Shown here one piece after another: positions 6,988 to 15,852 of a stretch of 64,000 nucleotides of DNA. Below the pieces are notes generated by a model. It was given only the letters and a program-made list of their open reading frames with translations, ran no database searches and had not been told where the DNA came from. Every line of letters begins with the position of its first letter. Within the stretch, counting starts at the first letter, position 1. Position numbers and translations under genes: made by a program. The DNA is from Pseudarthrobacter sp. SSS035 (lineage in GTDB: Bacteria; Actinomycetota; Actinomycetes; Actinomycetales; Micrococcaceae), in contig NZ_CP096882.1 of assembly GCF_023273875.1 (NCBI RefSeq), forward strand, positions 3,534,001-3,598,000. Reading direction: 5' to 3'.

Positions 6988-8301
6988 TCAGGCGGTTTCG
7001 AGGCCCCGGTGGTCCACGGGGCACTCCGCCTGCGCTGCGGTGGCCGGCTGTTCCACGGTGATGCCGTAGAGGGTTTCGAGCGCCGACACGTAGTCGTCCT
7101 GCTGGCCGTTGGCGGCGAGCTCACGGGCACGGACAGTGGGCACATGCAGCAGCTGCTTGACCATCCGGCGGAGGGCGAACTCCACTTCCTCGGCGGCGGC
7201 GGTGCAGCCGTGGCGGGCACGGACGCGTTCCATTTCCGCATCCAGGACGTTCATGGTGTGTCGGCGGAGCGCCACGATGGCGGAATCCACCGAGCGGGCT
7301 TCCCGTTCCTGTTCGAAGGCCTGGGCCGCGCCGGACACAATGCCGCTGGCCTGGGTGAGGGACTCGGCCTGTTCCTGGGGTGCCGCCAAACGCACGGATT
7401 CCAGCGTGAGCAGCTCAACGCCGTCGAGCTGGCCGACTTCGGGGTCAAAGTCATGGGTGAGGGCGAGGTCGATCGCGATCAGCGGCTGGGGAGAGTCCGC
7501 GCGGATCTCGGCAAGTTCGCCGGCCTCGACCCGGGTGTCGGAGCCGCTGCAGCCGATCATAACGTCGGCCGCAGCTACGGCTACCGGCAGGGATTCGCTG
7601 TCCAGCGCTGTTCCGCCGCGCGTGGCGACAAACGCTTCGGCGCGTCCCGACGAGGAGAACACGGAGATGTCGGTGCAGCCCCGTTCGCGGAGCAGAGCCA
7701 TGGTGGCGCCGGCGTAGGCGCCGGTGCCGAACACCACTACCTTCTTCGCTGACCAGTCGGGGCTTTCGGAGAGATCGGTGGCCAGATCCAGTGCCACTGA
7801 AACGATGGACAGGCCCCGGGAACCGAGGGCGGTCTGTGCTCCGACATCCTTGGCTGTCTTGGAGGCGGCCTGAAAGAGGCGGACCAGGCCGGAGCTGGCC
7901 GTGCCCTCGTGCTGGGCGGTGATGAGTGCGCGGCGGACCTGGCCGGCAATTTCACGTTCACCCACGACGGCGGAGTCCAGCCCGGCGCTGACGGCGAAAA
8001 GGTGCTGGCTGACTTCGGGGCCGGTGCGTGTGCTGAAGGAGCGGGACACGAGCTGTTCGTTGAGGCCGCTAAGGCCGCTGATCTCGGAAACGAGGGCCGC
8101 ACGGGCAGCCTCAACATCGTCAGCGTGCGGCGCTTCACCGTAGATTTCGTACCGGTTGCAGGTGGCAAGCACAATCGCACCCGTCACTGCCGGCGATCCG
8201 GAGAGTGCGGATGTGGCGATCCCGGAAGCACCGTTGCTCAGTTGAGCAACGGTTTCAAGGTCGATGTCGGCGTGTGTAGCCACCAATGAAAAAAGAACCA
8301 C
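6988..8301 (-). CDS. hemA: Glutamyl-tRNA reductase HemA
   Basis: A 437-residue enzyme for the first committed step of C5-pathway tetrapyrrole synthesis, reducing glutamyl-tRNA to glutamate-1-semialdehyde with NADPH. The catalytic cysteine C48 sits in ATCNRYEIY, the substrate-recognition segment in SAGLDSAVVGEREIAGQV, and the NADPH-binding domain around VVVFGTGAYAGATMA. The C-terminal dimerisation helix (EVEFALRRMVKQLLHVPTVRARELA) is intact. Its product is used by HemL, encoded at the far end of this heme cluster. It is transcribed divergently from hemE across a 158-base gap that must hold both promoters; I could not pick reliable -10/-35 boxes there. An IS30 element abuts its 3' end. Confidence 0.95.
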   Translation of the reverse strand: MVLFSLVATHADIDLETVAQLSNGASGIATSALSGSPAVTGAIVLATCNRYEIYGEAPHADDVEAARAALVSEISGLSGLNEQLVSRSFSTRTGPEVSQHLFAVSAGLDSAVVGEREIAGQVRRALITAQHEGTASSGLVRLFQAASKTAKDVGAQTALGSRGLSIVSVALDLATDLSESPDWSAKKVVVFGTGAYAGATMALLRERGCTDISVFSSSGRAEAFVATRGGTALDSESLPVAVAAADVMIGCSGSDTRVEAGELAEIRADSPQPLIAIDLALTHDFDPEVGQLDGVELLTLESVRLAAPQEQAESLTQASGIVSGAAQAFEQEREARSVDSAIVALRRHTMNVLDAEMERVRARHGCTAAAEEVEFALRRMVKQLLHVPTVRARELAANGQQDDYVSALETLYGITVEQPATAAQAECPVDHRGLETA

Positions 8302-8459
8302 AGCGGATCAATCATAGCTTTTTCGTGGCCCGGTAGAACAACCCGCCAAACGGCAACGGCCGGCAGCGGGCCGTGATTCCTGCCACGGCGCGTCCAGGAC
8401 GGCTCCAGGTGACAGGCTGTCGTTATCTTTTAGGGCCGATTTTGGGCACAATCAAAGGC

Positions 8460-9578
8460 ATGACTTCCAGCTCCGCCGTGTCCAATGCCGTGCCCAGTGT
8501 CCCGTCTGACGACAGGGCTCTCGCTGCCGGCCATCCGCTGATGGACGGCCGAACCGCAGATTCGCCGCTCATCACCGCCTACCGCGGCGGCAAGCCGTCG
8601 CGGCGGCCCGTGTGGTTCATGCGGCAGGCCGGGCGCTCCCTGCCGGAATACCTGAAGGTGCGCGAAGGCGTGGCCATGCTGGATTCCTGCCTGCGGCCCG
8701 AGCTCGCGGCCGAAATCACGCTGCAGCCCGTCCGGCGCCATGACGTGGACGCTGCCATTTTCTTCTCCGACATCGTTATTCCGCTCAAGCTCGCCGGCGT
8801 CGGCGTGGACATTGTGCCGGGCGTGGGCCCCGTGCTGGACAAACCGGTGCGCACGGCTGCAGACGTGGCTGCCCTGCCCCAGCTGACCTGGGAAGCGTTG
8901 GAACCGATCCGCGAAGCCGTGCGGCTGACCGTGGCCGAGCTGGGCAAAACCCCGCTGATCGGCTTTGCCGGTGCCCCGTTCACCCTCGCCGCCTACATGG
9001 TGGAGGGCAAACCCTCCCGTGACCACCTGGGCCCGCGCACCATGATGCACGCGGACCCGGAAACCTGGACGGCGCTGGCCAACTGGGCCGCCGACGCCTC
9101 GGGGATGTTCCTCCGCGCCCAGCTGGAAGCCGGCGCCTCCGCCGGGCAGCTGTTTGATTCCTGGGCAGGGTCGCTGGGCCTGGCCGACTACACCAAGTTC
9201 GTGGCACCGGCCTCGGCCCGTGCGCTGGACCATGTCCGCCACAGCGGCGCGCCGCTGATCCACTTTGGTACCGGAACCTCCGAACTGCTTGTTGCCATGC
9301 GCGACGTCGGCGTGGACGTTGTGGGAGTGGATTACCGCCTTCCGCTGGATGAGGCCAACCGGCGCCTGGGCGGAACGGTGCCCCTGCAGGGCAACATCGA
9401 CCCCGCGCTGCTGTCCGCGCCGTGGGATGTGCTGGAAGCCCATGTCCGTGCGGTCATTGCGGCCGGCGCTTCTGCGCCCGGCCACGTGCTCAACCTTGGA
9501 CACGGGGTGCCGCCGGAAACCGACCCCACGGTCCTGACCCGCGTTGTAGAACTCATCCACTCCATTTCCCCGGAGTAG
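8460..9578 (+). CDS. hemE: Uroporphyrinogen decarboxylase HemE
   Basis: A 372-residue TIM-barrel decarboxylase converting uroporphyrinogen III to coproporphyrinogen III. Signature segments: RRPVWFMRQAGRSLPEY (about residues 46-62), the substrate-binding Asp in AIFFSDIVIP, and GFAGAPFTLAAYMVEG. The C-terminal LNLGHGVPPETDP is also family-typical. The ATG at 8460 gives the usual N-terminal length; an in-frame ATG 87 bases upstream has no support. It is the first gene of the rightward heme operon, with hemY starting five bases after its stop. Confidence 0.95.
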   Translation: MTSSSAVSNAVPSVPSDDRALAAGHPLMDGRTADSPLITAYRGGKPSRRPVWFMRQAGRSLPEYLKVREGVAMLDSCLRPELAAEITLQPVRRHDVDAAIFFSDIVIPLKLAGVGVDIVPGVGPVLDKPVRTAADVAALPQLTWEALEPIREAVRLTVAELGKTPLIGFAGAPFTLAAYMVEGKPSRDHLGPRTMMHADPETWTALANWAADASGMFLRAQLEAGASAGQLFDSWAGSLGLADYTKFVAPASARALDHVRHSGAPLIHFGTGTSELLVAMRDVGVDVVGVDYRLPLDEANRRLGGTVPLQGNIDPALLSAPWDVLEAHVRAVIAAGASAPGHVLNLGHGVPPETDPTVLTRVVELIHSISPE

Positions 9579-9582
9579 GACC

Positions 9583-11025
9583 GTGGGCAGTTCCGTGAGA
9601 CCGGCCCAGACCGCCGTCGTCCTGGGCGGCGGCATCTCCGGCCTGCTGGCCGCCCGCGAGCTGGCAGCTGCCGGACGCACCGTCACCGTCCTGGAAGCAA
9701 CAGCATCCTGGGGCGGCTGCGTGGGCAGCCACGTGGTGGCCGGCCTCACGCTGGACAGCGGAGCAGAGTCCTTCGCCACACGCTCGACCGCCGTGGCGGA
9801 ACTTGCTGCTGAACTGGGACTCGGCGGCAAGATTGTGGCGCCCCGCCCGGGCGGCGCCTGGGTGCAGCTTCCGGACGGCCCGCGCGAACTGCCCAAGACC
9901 GGAGTCCTGGGCATTCCCGCCAACCCCTGGGACCCGGAGGTCAGGCGGTCCCTCGGATTTGCGGGTTCGCTGCGGGCGTCGCTGGACAAGTACATGCCAG
10001 CGTCGATCGGCGCGTCGGCGGACGTCACCAGCGTCGCGGCGCTGGTGCGGGCCCGGATGGGCCGCCGCGTGTTGGAGCGCCTCGTGGCCCCGGTGGTTGG
10101 CGGCGTGCACTCCGCGGACCCCGGACTCCTGGACGTGGACATGGTGGCCCCCGGCCTCCGGGCCGGAATCCGAGAGCACGGTTCCCTCGCAGCCGCGGTG
10201 GCCGCCCAGCGGCGCGGCTCCACCCAGCCGTCCGTCGCGAAGGCGGGTTCCGCCGTCGCCGGCCTCGACGGCGGGATGCACACCCTGGTTTCGGCCCTCC
10301 TCAGCGATCTCCGCGGCCGCGGTGTCACCCTGGTGAGTGGAACAGCCGCGGACGCCGTCGAACGGACGCCGGACGGGTGGCGCGTCACCGCCGGTGACGC
10401 AGCGTACGACGGCGGCCTGCTGGTGGTGGCGCTGCCCGGCCCGGCCGCAGTGGGGCTGCTTCAGGCGGCCGTCCCCGCCCTCGCCGGCAGCAGCCCCGAA
10501 AGTGGTCCGGATGTCCGGCTCGTCACCGTGGTGGTGGACCTGCCCGAACTGGACCGCAGGCCGCGGGGCACCGGGATCCTGGTGGCCCCCCAGACTCCGG
10601 GTATCCAGGCAAAAGCCCTCACGCATGCCACCGCGAAGTGGGATTGGCTGGCCGCTGCGGCAGGTCCCGGGACCCACGTGCTGCGGCTCTCCTACGGCCG
10701 CCTGGAAGCCGCGAAACCCGCGACCCCAGAAACCGACGGCTCCGCCCCTGCCCTCGACGCGGAATTACTGGCTGCTGCCCTGCGTGACGCTTCGGCGCTG
10801 CTGGACGTCCCGGTGCGGGGGACGGACGTAGTCGGTTGGGATGTTGTCAGGTGGCAAGGGGCCCTGCCGTTCGCGGCCGTGGGACACAAAGCCCGGGTGG
10901 CCGAGGTCAGGAAGCTCTGCGCGGCAGAGGCTGGCCTCGGCATTGTGGGCGGATGGGTGGCCGGCAACGGACTCGCCGCCGTGGTGGCCGATACCCGAAA
11001 AGAAATTCGCAGCCTGCTCAGCTGA
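9583..11025 (+). CDS. hemY: Coproporphyrinogen/protoporphyrinogen oxidase (HemY/CgoX type)
   Basis: A 480-residue FAD-dependent oxidase with a GTG start. The N-terminal dinucleotide motif (VVLGGGISGLLAAREL, about residues 9-24) and a closing FAD segment near the C-terminus (GGWVAGNGLAAVVAD) are clear. In actinobacteria this enzyme oxidises coproporphyrinogen III to coproporphyrin III in the coproporphyrin-dependent pathway. The presence of HemQ and a ferrochelatase downstream supports that role over the protoporphyrin role of the same family. It lies four bases after hemE; a 101-base gap separates it from the next gene. Confidence 0.92.
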   Translation: MGSSVRPAQTAVVLGGGISGLLAARELAAAGRTVTVLEATASWGGCVGSHVVAGLTLDSGAESFATRSTAVAELAAELGLGGKIVAPRPGGAWVQLPDGPRELPKTGVLGIPANPWDPEVRRSLGFAGSLRASLDKYMPASIGASADVTSVAALVRARMGRRVLERLVAPVVGGVHSADPGLLDVDMVAPGLRAGIREHGSLAAAVAAQRRGSTQPSVAKAGSAVAGLDGGMHTLVSALLSDLRGRGVTLVSGTAADAVERTPDGWRVTAGDAAYDGGLLVVALPGPAAVGLLQAAVPALAGSSPESGPDVRLVTVVVDLPELDRRPRGTGILVAPQTPGIQAKALTHATAKWDWLAAAAGPGTHVLRLSYGRLEAAKPATPETDGSAPALDAELLAAALRDASALLDVPVRGTDVVGWDVVRWQGALPFAAVGHKARVAEVRKLCAAEAGLGIVGGWVAGNGLAAVVADTRKEIRSLLS

Positions 11026-11126
11026 CCATCGCTCCTGTTCAGTGGAATATGGGCCTTGAAAGGACCACTCCGGGGTGTAGTTTCCGGTTTTCAATCCACC
11101 CCCTCATGTGGCTAGGGTCGATAACT

Positions 11127-11924
11127 ATGGTTATTTACAGGTCCGAATCTTCCCGTTCCCGGACCAGTATCCATGGGGGACTCCGGCGTGGCGCTGCAGC
11201 GGCTGCCGTCGGAGCGGTACTGGTCCTGTCCGCCGGCGTTCCGGCATCCCAGGCGGCTGACGGCAGCGCCGAACCCACAGAGTCCGCCGCGGTTGCGGCC
11301 GACGGGGACCTCGCCGGGGTCAGCGGCCTGCTGAATGGCCTCCTGGGCGGTTCCGGCGGACAGACCAAAGCCTCACCCGAACCGACTCCCGCCCCCTCAG
11401 GATCTTCCACTCCGACGGTCACACCGTCTCCGGCCCCCACGTCCACGGCCCCCACGTCCACGGCCCCCACATCAACTGCGCCGACGTCGTCCGCTCCGTC
11501 GACATCTGCCAGCCCAGCGCCGCAGGGCACCACTCCGCAGGGCACCACTCCGCAGGGCACGGCTCCCCAAGGTGCCGTCCCGCCGTCGAGCGCTCCGGCG
11601 CCGCTCAGCACGTCCCCGGATGCCGCAGGTTCAGCGGCAGGCACGCAGCCGAACGGCCAGCCCGGTGCCCCCGCCGACGCGACGCAGGAAGCCGGCCAGG
11701 AAGCCGATCGTGCTGCGGACCAGCCCACGGACACCCACGGCACCAACGCCACGCCTGTTTCGGGACCGGGGCGCCACGGAAACGCGCCTGCCAGCCGGGA
11801 CAACATGGCGTCCGCCACGGCAGCAGCCGCGGCGGCCGAACCCGCGAAGGTCTGGCTGGGTGTGGGACTGGTGGGGTCCGCCGGAGCCGCTGGCCTCCTT
11901 TTTGCCCGGATCCGCCAGATCTGA
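11127..11924 (+). CDS. Secreted or surface Pro/Thr/Ser-rich protein with C-terminal membrane anchor, function unknown
   Basis: A 265-residue protein unlike its enzyme neighbours. After a basic start there is a signal-peptide-like segment (about residues 17-42, GAAAAAVGAVLVLSAGVPASQA). A long low-complexity region follows, with P-T-S-T-A repeats (about residues 105-128) and P-Q-G-T-T repeats (about 133-150). The C-terminus has one hydrophobic helix (VWLGVGLVGSAGAAGLLFA) ending in RIRQI; there is no LPXTG sorting motif. It looks like a wall-spanning stalk. The ATG at 11127 has AGGG upstream; an in-frame ATG at 11106 is possible but lacks a ribosome binding site. It interrupts the heme genes between hemY and hemQ; no role in heme biology can be claimed. 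Confidence 0.72.
   Translation: MVIYRSESSRSRTSIHGGLRRGAAAAAVGAVLVLSAGVPASQAADGSAEPTESAAVAADGDLAGVSGLLNGLLGGSGGQTKASPEPTPAPSGSSTPTVTPSPAPTSTAPTSTAPTSTAPTSSAPSTSASPAPQGTTPQGTTPQGTAPQGAVPPSSAPAPLSTSPDAAGSAAGTQPNGQPGAPADATQEAGQEADRAADQPTDTHGTNATPVSGPGRHGNAPASRDNMASATAAAAAAEPAKVWLGVGLVGSAGAAGLLFARIRQI
11437..11570 (+). repeat. Two short in-frame tandem repeats inside the surface-protein gene
   Basis: CCCACGTCCACGGCC-type 15-base units (P-T-S-T-A) repeat about four times, then CCGCAGGGCACCACT-type 15-base units (P-Q-G-T-T) repeat about four times. Unit lengths are multiples of three, so copy-number changes would keep the frame. Confidence 0.7.
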
Positions 11925-11980
11925 CCTCGGTGCCGGATCAGGCTCACAACCCATGCTGCGCCGAACGTGTGACATTGAGC

Positions 11981-12001
11981 ACTTCTACGTCTTGTAGAAG
12001 T
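11981..12001. promoter_or_regulatory. Perfect palindrome upstream of hemQ (candidate operator or small hairpin)
   Basis: ACTTCTAC and GTAGAAGT form a perfect 8-bp inverted repeat around GTCTT, 44 bases before the hemQ ATG and 56 bases after the surface-protein stop. The stem is AT-balanced and no T-run follows, so an operator is at least as likely as a terminator. It could divide the heme cluster into two transcription units. Confidence 0.45.
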
Positions 12002-12045
12002 CGCTGGTTTCGACTTGGCGGTAGGGAAGGGGCAAACTGGTAACC

Positions 12046-12747
12046 ATGAGCCACACTTCTGCCGAATCTGTCACTAAAACCGAAGAATCAGCCGAGCAGT
12101 TCTTCACTCTCTGGACTGTTTTCAAGCGGTCCGAGGACCTGGTGCGCAGCGCTGACGCTGCCGCCGATTTCGATGCCCTGTTGGTCCGCCTGGCCGAGGC
12201 GGGCGTGACGCACCGCGGCAGCTACGACGTCTCGGCGATGCGCGCCGACGCCGACGTCATGGTGTGGCTCCACGGCCCGAAGCCCGAAGCGCTGCAGCAG
12301 GCCATCCGCGACATCCGCCGCAGCACGCTTTTCGCCGGAACCGAGATTGTCTGGTCCGCCATGGGCGTGCACCGGGAAGCCGAGTTCGCCAAGAACCACA
12401 CCCCCGCTTACTCACGCGGTGTGGCCCCGGCCGAATGGCTCTGCGTCTACCCGTTCGTGCGCTCCTATGAGTGGTACATCCTGCCCGAGGACGAACGCGG
12501 CAAGATGCTGCGCGATCACGGCATGCTGGGCCGGGAGTTCCCGCAGGTCATCTCCAACACGGTATCCTCCTTCGCCCTGGGCGACTGGGAATGGATCCTG
12601 GGACTGGAAGCCCCTGAACTGGTGGACCTCGTGGACCTCATGCGCCACCTCCGCGCAACCGAAGCACGCAACCACGTACGGGAGGAAATCCCGTTCTACA
12701 CCGGCCGCCGCATCACCGCAGCCGAGGTCGCTGAGGTCCTCGCATGA
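12046..12747 (+). CDS. hemQ: Coproheme decarboxylase HemQ/ChdC
   Basis: A 233-residue member of the chlorite-dismutase fold that decarboxylates coproheme to heme b with hydrogen peroxide, the last step of the coproporphyrin-dependent pathway. The SYEWYILPEDER segment carries the candidate catalytic tyrosines (Y141, Y144), and H158 in MLRDHGMLGREFP is the likely proximal heme ligand. The C-terminal FALGDWEWILGLEAPE is also family-typical. The ATG start is clear. Its stop overlaps the hemH ATG (ATGA at 12744), so the two last-step enzymes are translationally coupled. Confidence 0.94.
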   Translation: MSHTSAESVTKTEESAEQFFTLWTVFKRSEDLVRSADAAADFDALLVRLAEAGVTHRGSYDVSAMRADADVMVWLHGPKPEALQQAIRDIRRSTLFAGTEIVWSAMGVHREAEFAKNHTPAYSRGVAPAEWLCVYPFVRSYEWYILPEDERGKMLRDHGMLGREFPQVISNTVSSFALGDWEWILGLEAPELVDLVDLMRHLRATEARNHVREEIPFYTGRRITAAEVAEVLA

Positions 12748-14010
12748 CCCAGTCCGAGCCCGCGGCGGGCGCCGTGCTCACCGGAATCAACCCGGTCACC
12801 GAAGCCGGCCGGATGGCGCCCAAAGACTATGACGGCGTCCTGCTGGCCTCCTTTGGCGGGCCCGAGGGCCAGGACGACGTCATCCCGTTCCTGCGCAATG
12901 TCACTCGCGGCCGCGGCATCCCGGACGAGCGGCTCGAAGAGGTTTCCCACCACTACCGGGCCAACGGCGGCATCAGCCCCATCAACCAACAGAACCGCGA
13001 GCTCAAGGCAGCCCTGGAAGCGGAACTCAGCGCCCGCGGCATTGAGCTTCCCGTGCTGTGGGGCAACCGCAACTGGGACCCCTACATTCCGCAGACGCTG
13101 CAGGACGCGTACGACGCCGGCCACCGCAAACTGCTGATGGTCACCACGAGTGCCTACTCCTGTTACTCCAGCTGCCGCCAGTACCGCGAGGACATCGGCA
13201 TCGCCCTGACGGAAACAGGACTGTACGGCCGGCTTGAGGTGGACAAGGTCCGCCAGTACTTCGACCACCCCGGCTTTGTGGAGCCCTTCATTGAAGGCAC
13301 CGCAGCCGGGCTGGCGGACGTGCGGGCGCAGCTCACTGCGGCCGGAACGCCGGACGCCCCCCGTGCACATCCTTTTTGCCACCCACTCCATCCCCACCCG
13401 GGATGCCGAGGCCGCCGGACGGTCCGCGGACGAACCGCGCGAGTTCGACGAAGGTTCCGCCTACGTGGCCCAGCACCTGGCCACCGGCGCCGCAGTAATC
13501 AGACGCGTTAAGGCCGAGTCAGGGCTGACCGCACCCTGGTCCCTCGTCTACCAATCCCGCTCGGGCGCGCCGCACGTGCCCTGGCTGGAACCGGACATCA
13601 ACGACGCCATCGCCGGTCTGGCGGACCAGGGCATCAAAGGCATCGTCATCGTCCCGCTGGGCTTCGTCAGCGACCACATGGAAGTTGTCTGGGACCTGGA
13701 TACGGAAGCCCTGGAAACCTGCCGCAACCTCGGCCTGGCTGCGTCGCGGGTACCCACCCCCGGCAACCACCGGAAGTTTGTGAACGGCCTGGTGGACCTC
13801 ATCTCCGAACGGACGCTCGCCAACAACATCAGCGACCGGCCCGCCGTGACCGGCCTGGGCCCCTGGTACGACGTCTGCCGGCCGGGATGCTGCGCGAACT
13901 TCCGCGGCGAAAAGCCCACCATCGCCGGAGCCGACACCACCGTCGGCACCGGACACGACGCATACCCGGCCGCATCTGCGGGCGCTCCCGGGAGAGAAGG
14001 AACCCCGTGA
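12744..14010 (+). pseudogene. hemH: Ferrochelatase HemH/CpfC with a +1 frameshift
   Basis: The two halves of one ferrochelatase lie in different frames. The first runs 12744-13511: LLASFGGPEGQDDVIPFLRNV, YRANGGISPIN, TSAYSCYSSCRQYRED. The second enters at about 13363 (VHILFATHSIPTRD) and runs to 14010, including VIVPLGFVSDHMEVVWDLD and a C-terminal C-x3-C-C cluster like that holding the [2Fe-2S] centre in mycobacterial ferrochelatases. Removing one C from the C6 run at 13357-13362 restores one frame of about 421 residues. All other family features are intact. The enzyme inserts iron into coproporphyrin III and should be essential here, so a sequencing error, a very recent mutation or a second copy elsewhere are all possible. 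Confidence 0.88.
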
Positions 14011-14990
14011 CCGTACGGATCGGAACCAGGGCCAGCAAACTCGCCCTGACCCAGACCCAGCAGACGGCGGACCAGCTGGCCGCCGTCGGAGGCTTCCCCG
14101 TGGAGCTGGTGCACATCACCACCGAGGGCGACGTCAAGACAGGGTCCCTGTCCCAGATGGGCGGCACCGGGGTGTTTGTCGCCGCCCTGCGCGATGCCCT
14201 GCTGCAGGACACCTGTGATGTCGCCGTGCACTCGCTCAAGGACCTTCCCACGGGCGCCGCGCCGGGCCTCACCATCGCCGCAACGCCCAAGCGTGCGGAC
14301 GTGCGGGATGTCCTGTGCGCCCGCGACGGCCTCAAACTGGCTGATCTGCCGCACGGCGCCAAGGTGGGCACCGGCTCGCCGCGCCGCGCTGCCCAGCTGC
14401 GTGCCGCCCGTCCTGACCTGGACGTCCAGGACATCCGCGGCAATGTGGATACCCGCCTGGGCCGCGTGCCCGGCCTGCCCGGAAACGCCGCCGGCGCACC
14501 GGGTGACCTGGACGCCGTCGTACTGGCCGCGGCAGGCCTGGAACGCATCGGCCGCCTGGACGCCGTCAGCGAATTTTTCGAGATGGACGTGATGCTACCG
14601 GCGCCCGGACAGGGTTCGCTGGCCATCGAATGCCGGACGGCTGACGCCCCGCGCAAGGCAGGTTCCACCCAGGGTTCGCAGGGTGTTCTGGCGCAGGCCC
14701 TGGCGGCGCTCAACGATGAGGACACCCGCCTCGCCGTGACCGCCGAGCGTGCCGTGCTGGCCCGCCTCGAGGCCGGCTGCGCCGCCCCCGTGGGTGCCTT
14801 CGCGTACCGCAAGGGCAGCATGCTGTACCTCGAGGCGGCGGTGTGCGCCGTGGACGGCACCAAGACTGTGCGCGAAAAGAAGGCAACCGACGGTCTCACC
14901 GAGGTTGGTGCCACGCTGCTCGGCATCGAGGTGGCCGAGCTCCTGCTGGCTGCCGGCGCCGCGGAGATCGCGGACCTTGCCGCCTCCTGA
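14007..14990 (+). CDS. hemC: Hydroxymethylbilane synthase (porphobilinogen deaminase) HemC
   Basis: A 327-residue enzyme that polymerises four porphobilinogens into hydroxymethylbilane. Motifs: RIGTRASKLALTQ at the N-terminus, DVAVHSLKDLPT, GTGSPRRAAQLRAARPD and DIRGNVDTRLGRV. The dipyrromethane-cofactor cysteine is C258 in LEAGCAAPVGAF. The GTG start at 14007 overlaps the hemH stop (GTGA), and the usual MTVRIGTRAS N-terminus confirms it. Coupling to the frameshifted hemH means ribosomes stopping early at 13511 would not reach this start by re-initiation, a possible polar effect. Confidence 0.95.
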   Translation: MTVRIGTRASKLALTQTQQTADQLAAVGGFPVELVHITTEGDVKTGSLSQMGGTGVFVAALRDALLQDTCDVAVHSLKDLPTGAAPGLTIAATPKRADVRDVLCARDGLKLADLPHGAKVGTGSPRRAAQLRAARPDLDVQDIRGNVDTRLGRVPGLPGNAAGAPGDLDAVVLAAAGLERIGRLDAVSEFFEMDVMLPAPGQGSLAIECRTADAPRKAGSTQGSQGVLAQALAALNDEDTRLAVTAERAVLARLEAGCAAPVGAFAYRKGSMLYLEAAVCAVDGTKTVREKKATDGLTEVGATLLGIEVAELLLAAGAAEIADLAAS

Positions 14991-15852
14991 TGACCTGGCG
15001 GGCGCTCTGGGCGGCCGGCGCGTCCTGATCACCCGGAGCGCCGACCGTGCCGGGCCGCTGGCCGCACTGCTCGGCGGCCTGGGGGCCGAACCGCTGCTCC
15101 TGCCGCTCATCGACTTTGAACGGGCCGCGGACCAGCCGGCCCTCGATGCCGCGCTGGATGATCTGGTGGCCGGGGGCTTCGACTGGCTGGTGGTCAGCAG
15201 CATCACCACGGTGCGTGTGCTCGTGGAAAAAGCGGTTGAGCGCGGCACCACGGCGGCGGCACTGCTGCCGGCGGGAACGCGGGTGGCCACGATCGGGCCC
15301 TCTTCGCGGCGGATCCTGGAAGCCGTGGGCATTCCTGTGGCGCTGGCCCCGGTGGATATCCAATCCGCCGAAGGGCTCGTGGAACTGTGGACCGCCGCGC
15401 CGGCGCGCGTGCTGTTGCCACAGGCCGACTTCGCGGCCCCTGCATTGCGCGATGGCCTGGCAGCCAAGGGCGCCGACGTCACCGCAGTTGTGGCCTACCA
15501 CACCGTGGACTACCCGGCCCGGCAAGAACTCCGCCTGGAGGCGGAACTGCCGTCCGCCGTCGGAATCTCCCACGCTGTCGCTCCCCGGGAGCTCAGCCAG
15601 TCGCAGACCCGCAGGGAGCTCGACGCCGGGACGCTCGACGCCGTCGTGGCCGCCTCGCCAAGCGCCGCGCGGCGCATTGCAGCGACCCTCCTGCCGCTGG
15701 GCCGCTGCCGTTTCATCGCCATCGGACGCCCGACGGCGGCAGAAGCCGCCGCCCTTGGCATCCCGGTGGCCGCCACCGCCCAAGTCCCCACCCCGGACGG
15801 CATTGTGGCCGCGCTGGGCACCGTATTTGCCAACGAAGGGAACACCCGATGA
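14977..15852 (+). CDS. hemD: Uroporphyrinogen-III synthase HemD
   Basis: About 291 residues. HemD sequences are weakly conserved, but the GGRRVLITRSADRAGPLAALL opening, the WLVVSSITTVRVLVE segment and the C-terminal DAVVAASPSAARRIA with FIAIGRPTAAEAAALG match the two-domain family. The start is uncertain: no ATG or GTG occurs in frame near the hemC stop, and I chose TTG at 14977, which overlaps hemC by 14 bases with GGAG about 12 bases upstream. The stop overlaps the hemB ATG. The enzyme closes and inverts ring D of hydroxymethylbilane. Confidence 0.87.
   Translation: MPPPDDLAGALGGRRVLITRSADRAGPLAALLGGLGAEPLLLPLIDFERAADQPALDAALDDLVAGGFDWLVVSSITTVRVLVEKAVERGTTAAALLPAGTRVATIGPSSRRILEAVGIPVALAPVDIQSAEGLVELWTAAPARVLLPQADFAAPALRDGLAAKGADVTAVVAYHTVDYPARQELRLEAELPSAVGISHAVAPRELSQSQTRRELDAGTLDAVVAASPSAARRIAATLLPLGRCRFIAIGRPTAAEAAALGIPVAATAQVPTPDGIVAALGTVFANEGNTR

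Noticed and set aside
8430..10388. A 652-codon open frame on the minus strand opposite hemE and hemY
   Set aside because: It is antisense to two genes with complete family motifs and has a biased, low-complexity Arg/Gly/Pro composition. In high-GC DNA the frame opposite a coding frame is often open.
11437..11570. CRISPR-like repeats
   Set aside because: The units are 15 bases long, directly adjacent, without unique spacers, and encode P-T-S-T-A and P-Q-G-T-T repeats in frame.
13350..13370. Programmed ribosomal frameshifting in hemH
   Set aside because: C6 followed by G is not a recognised slippery heptamer, and I see no stimulatory stem just downstream. The same lesion in adnA, an unrelated gene, argues against a regulated device, although not conclusively.
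13234..14010. Treating the second half of hemH as an independent gene
   Set aside because: It begins in the middle of the ferrochelatase fold and has no proper start near the point where homology begins; the two halves are one gene broken at the C6 tract.
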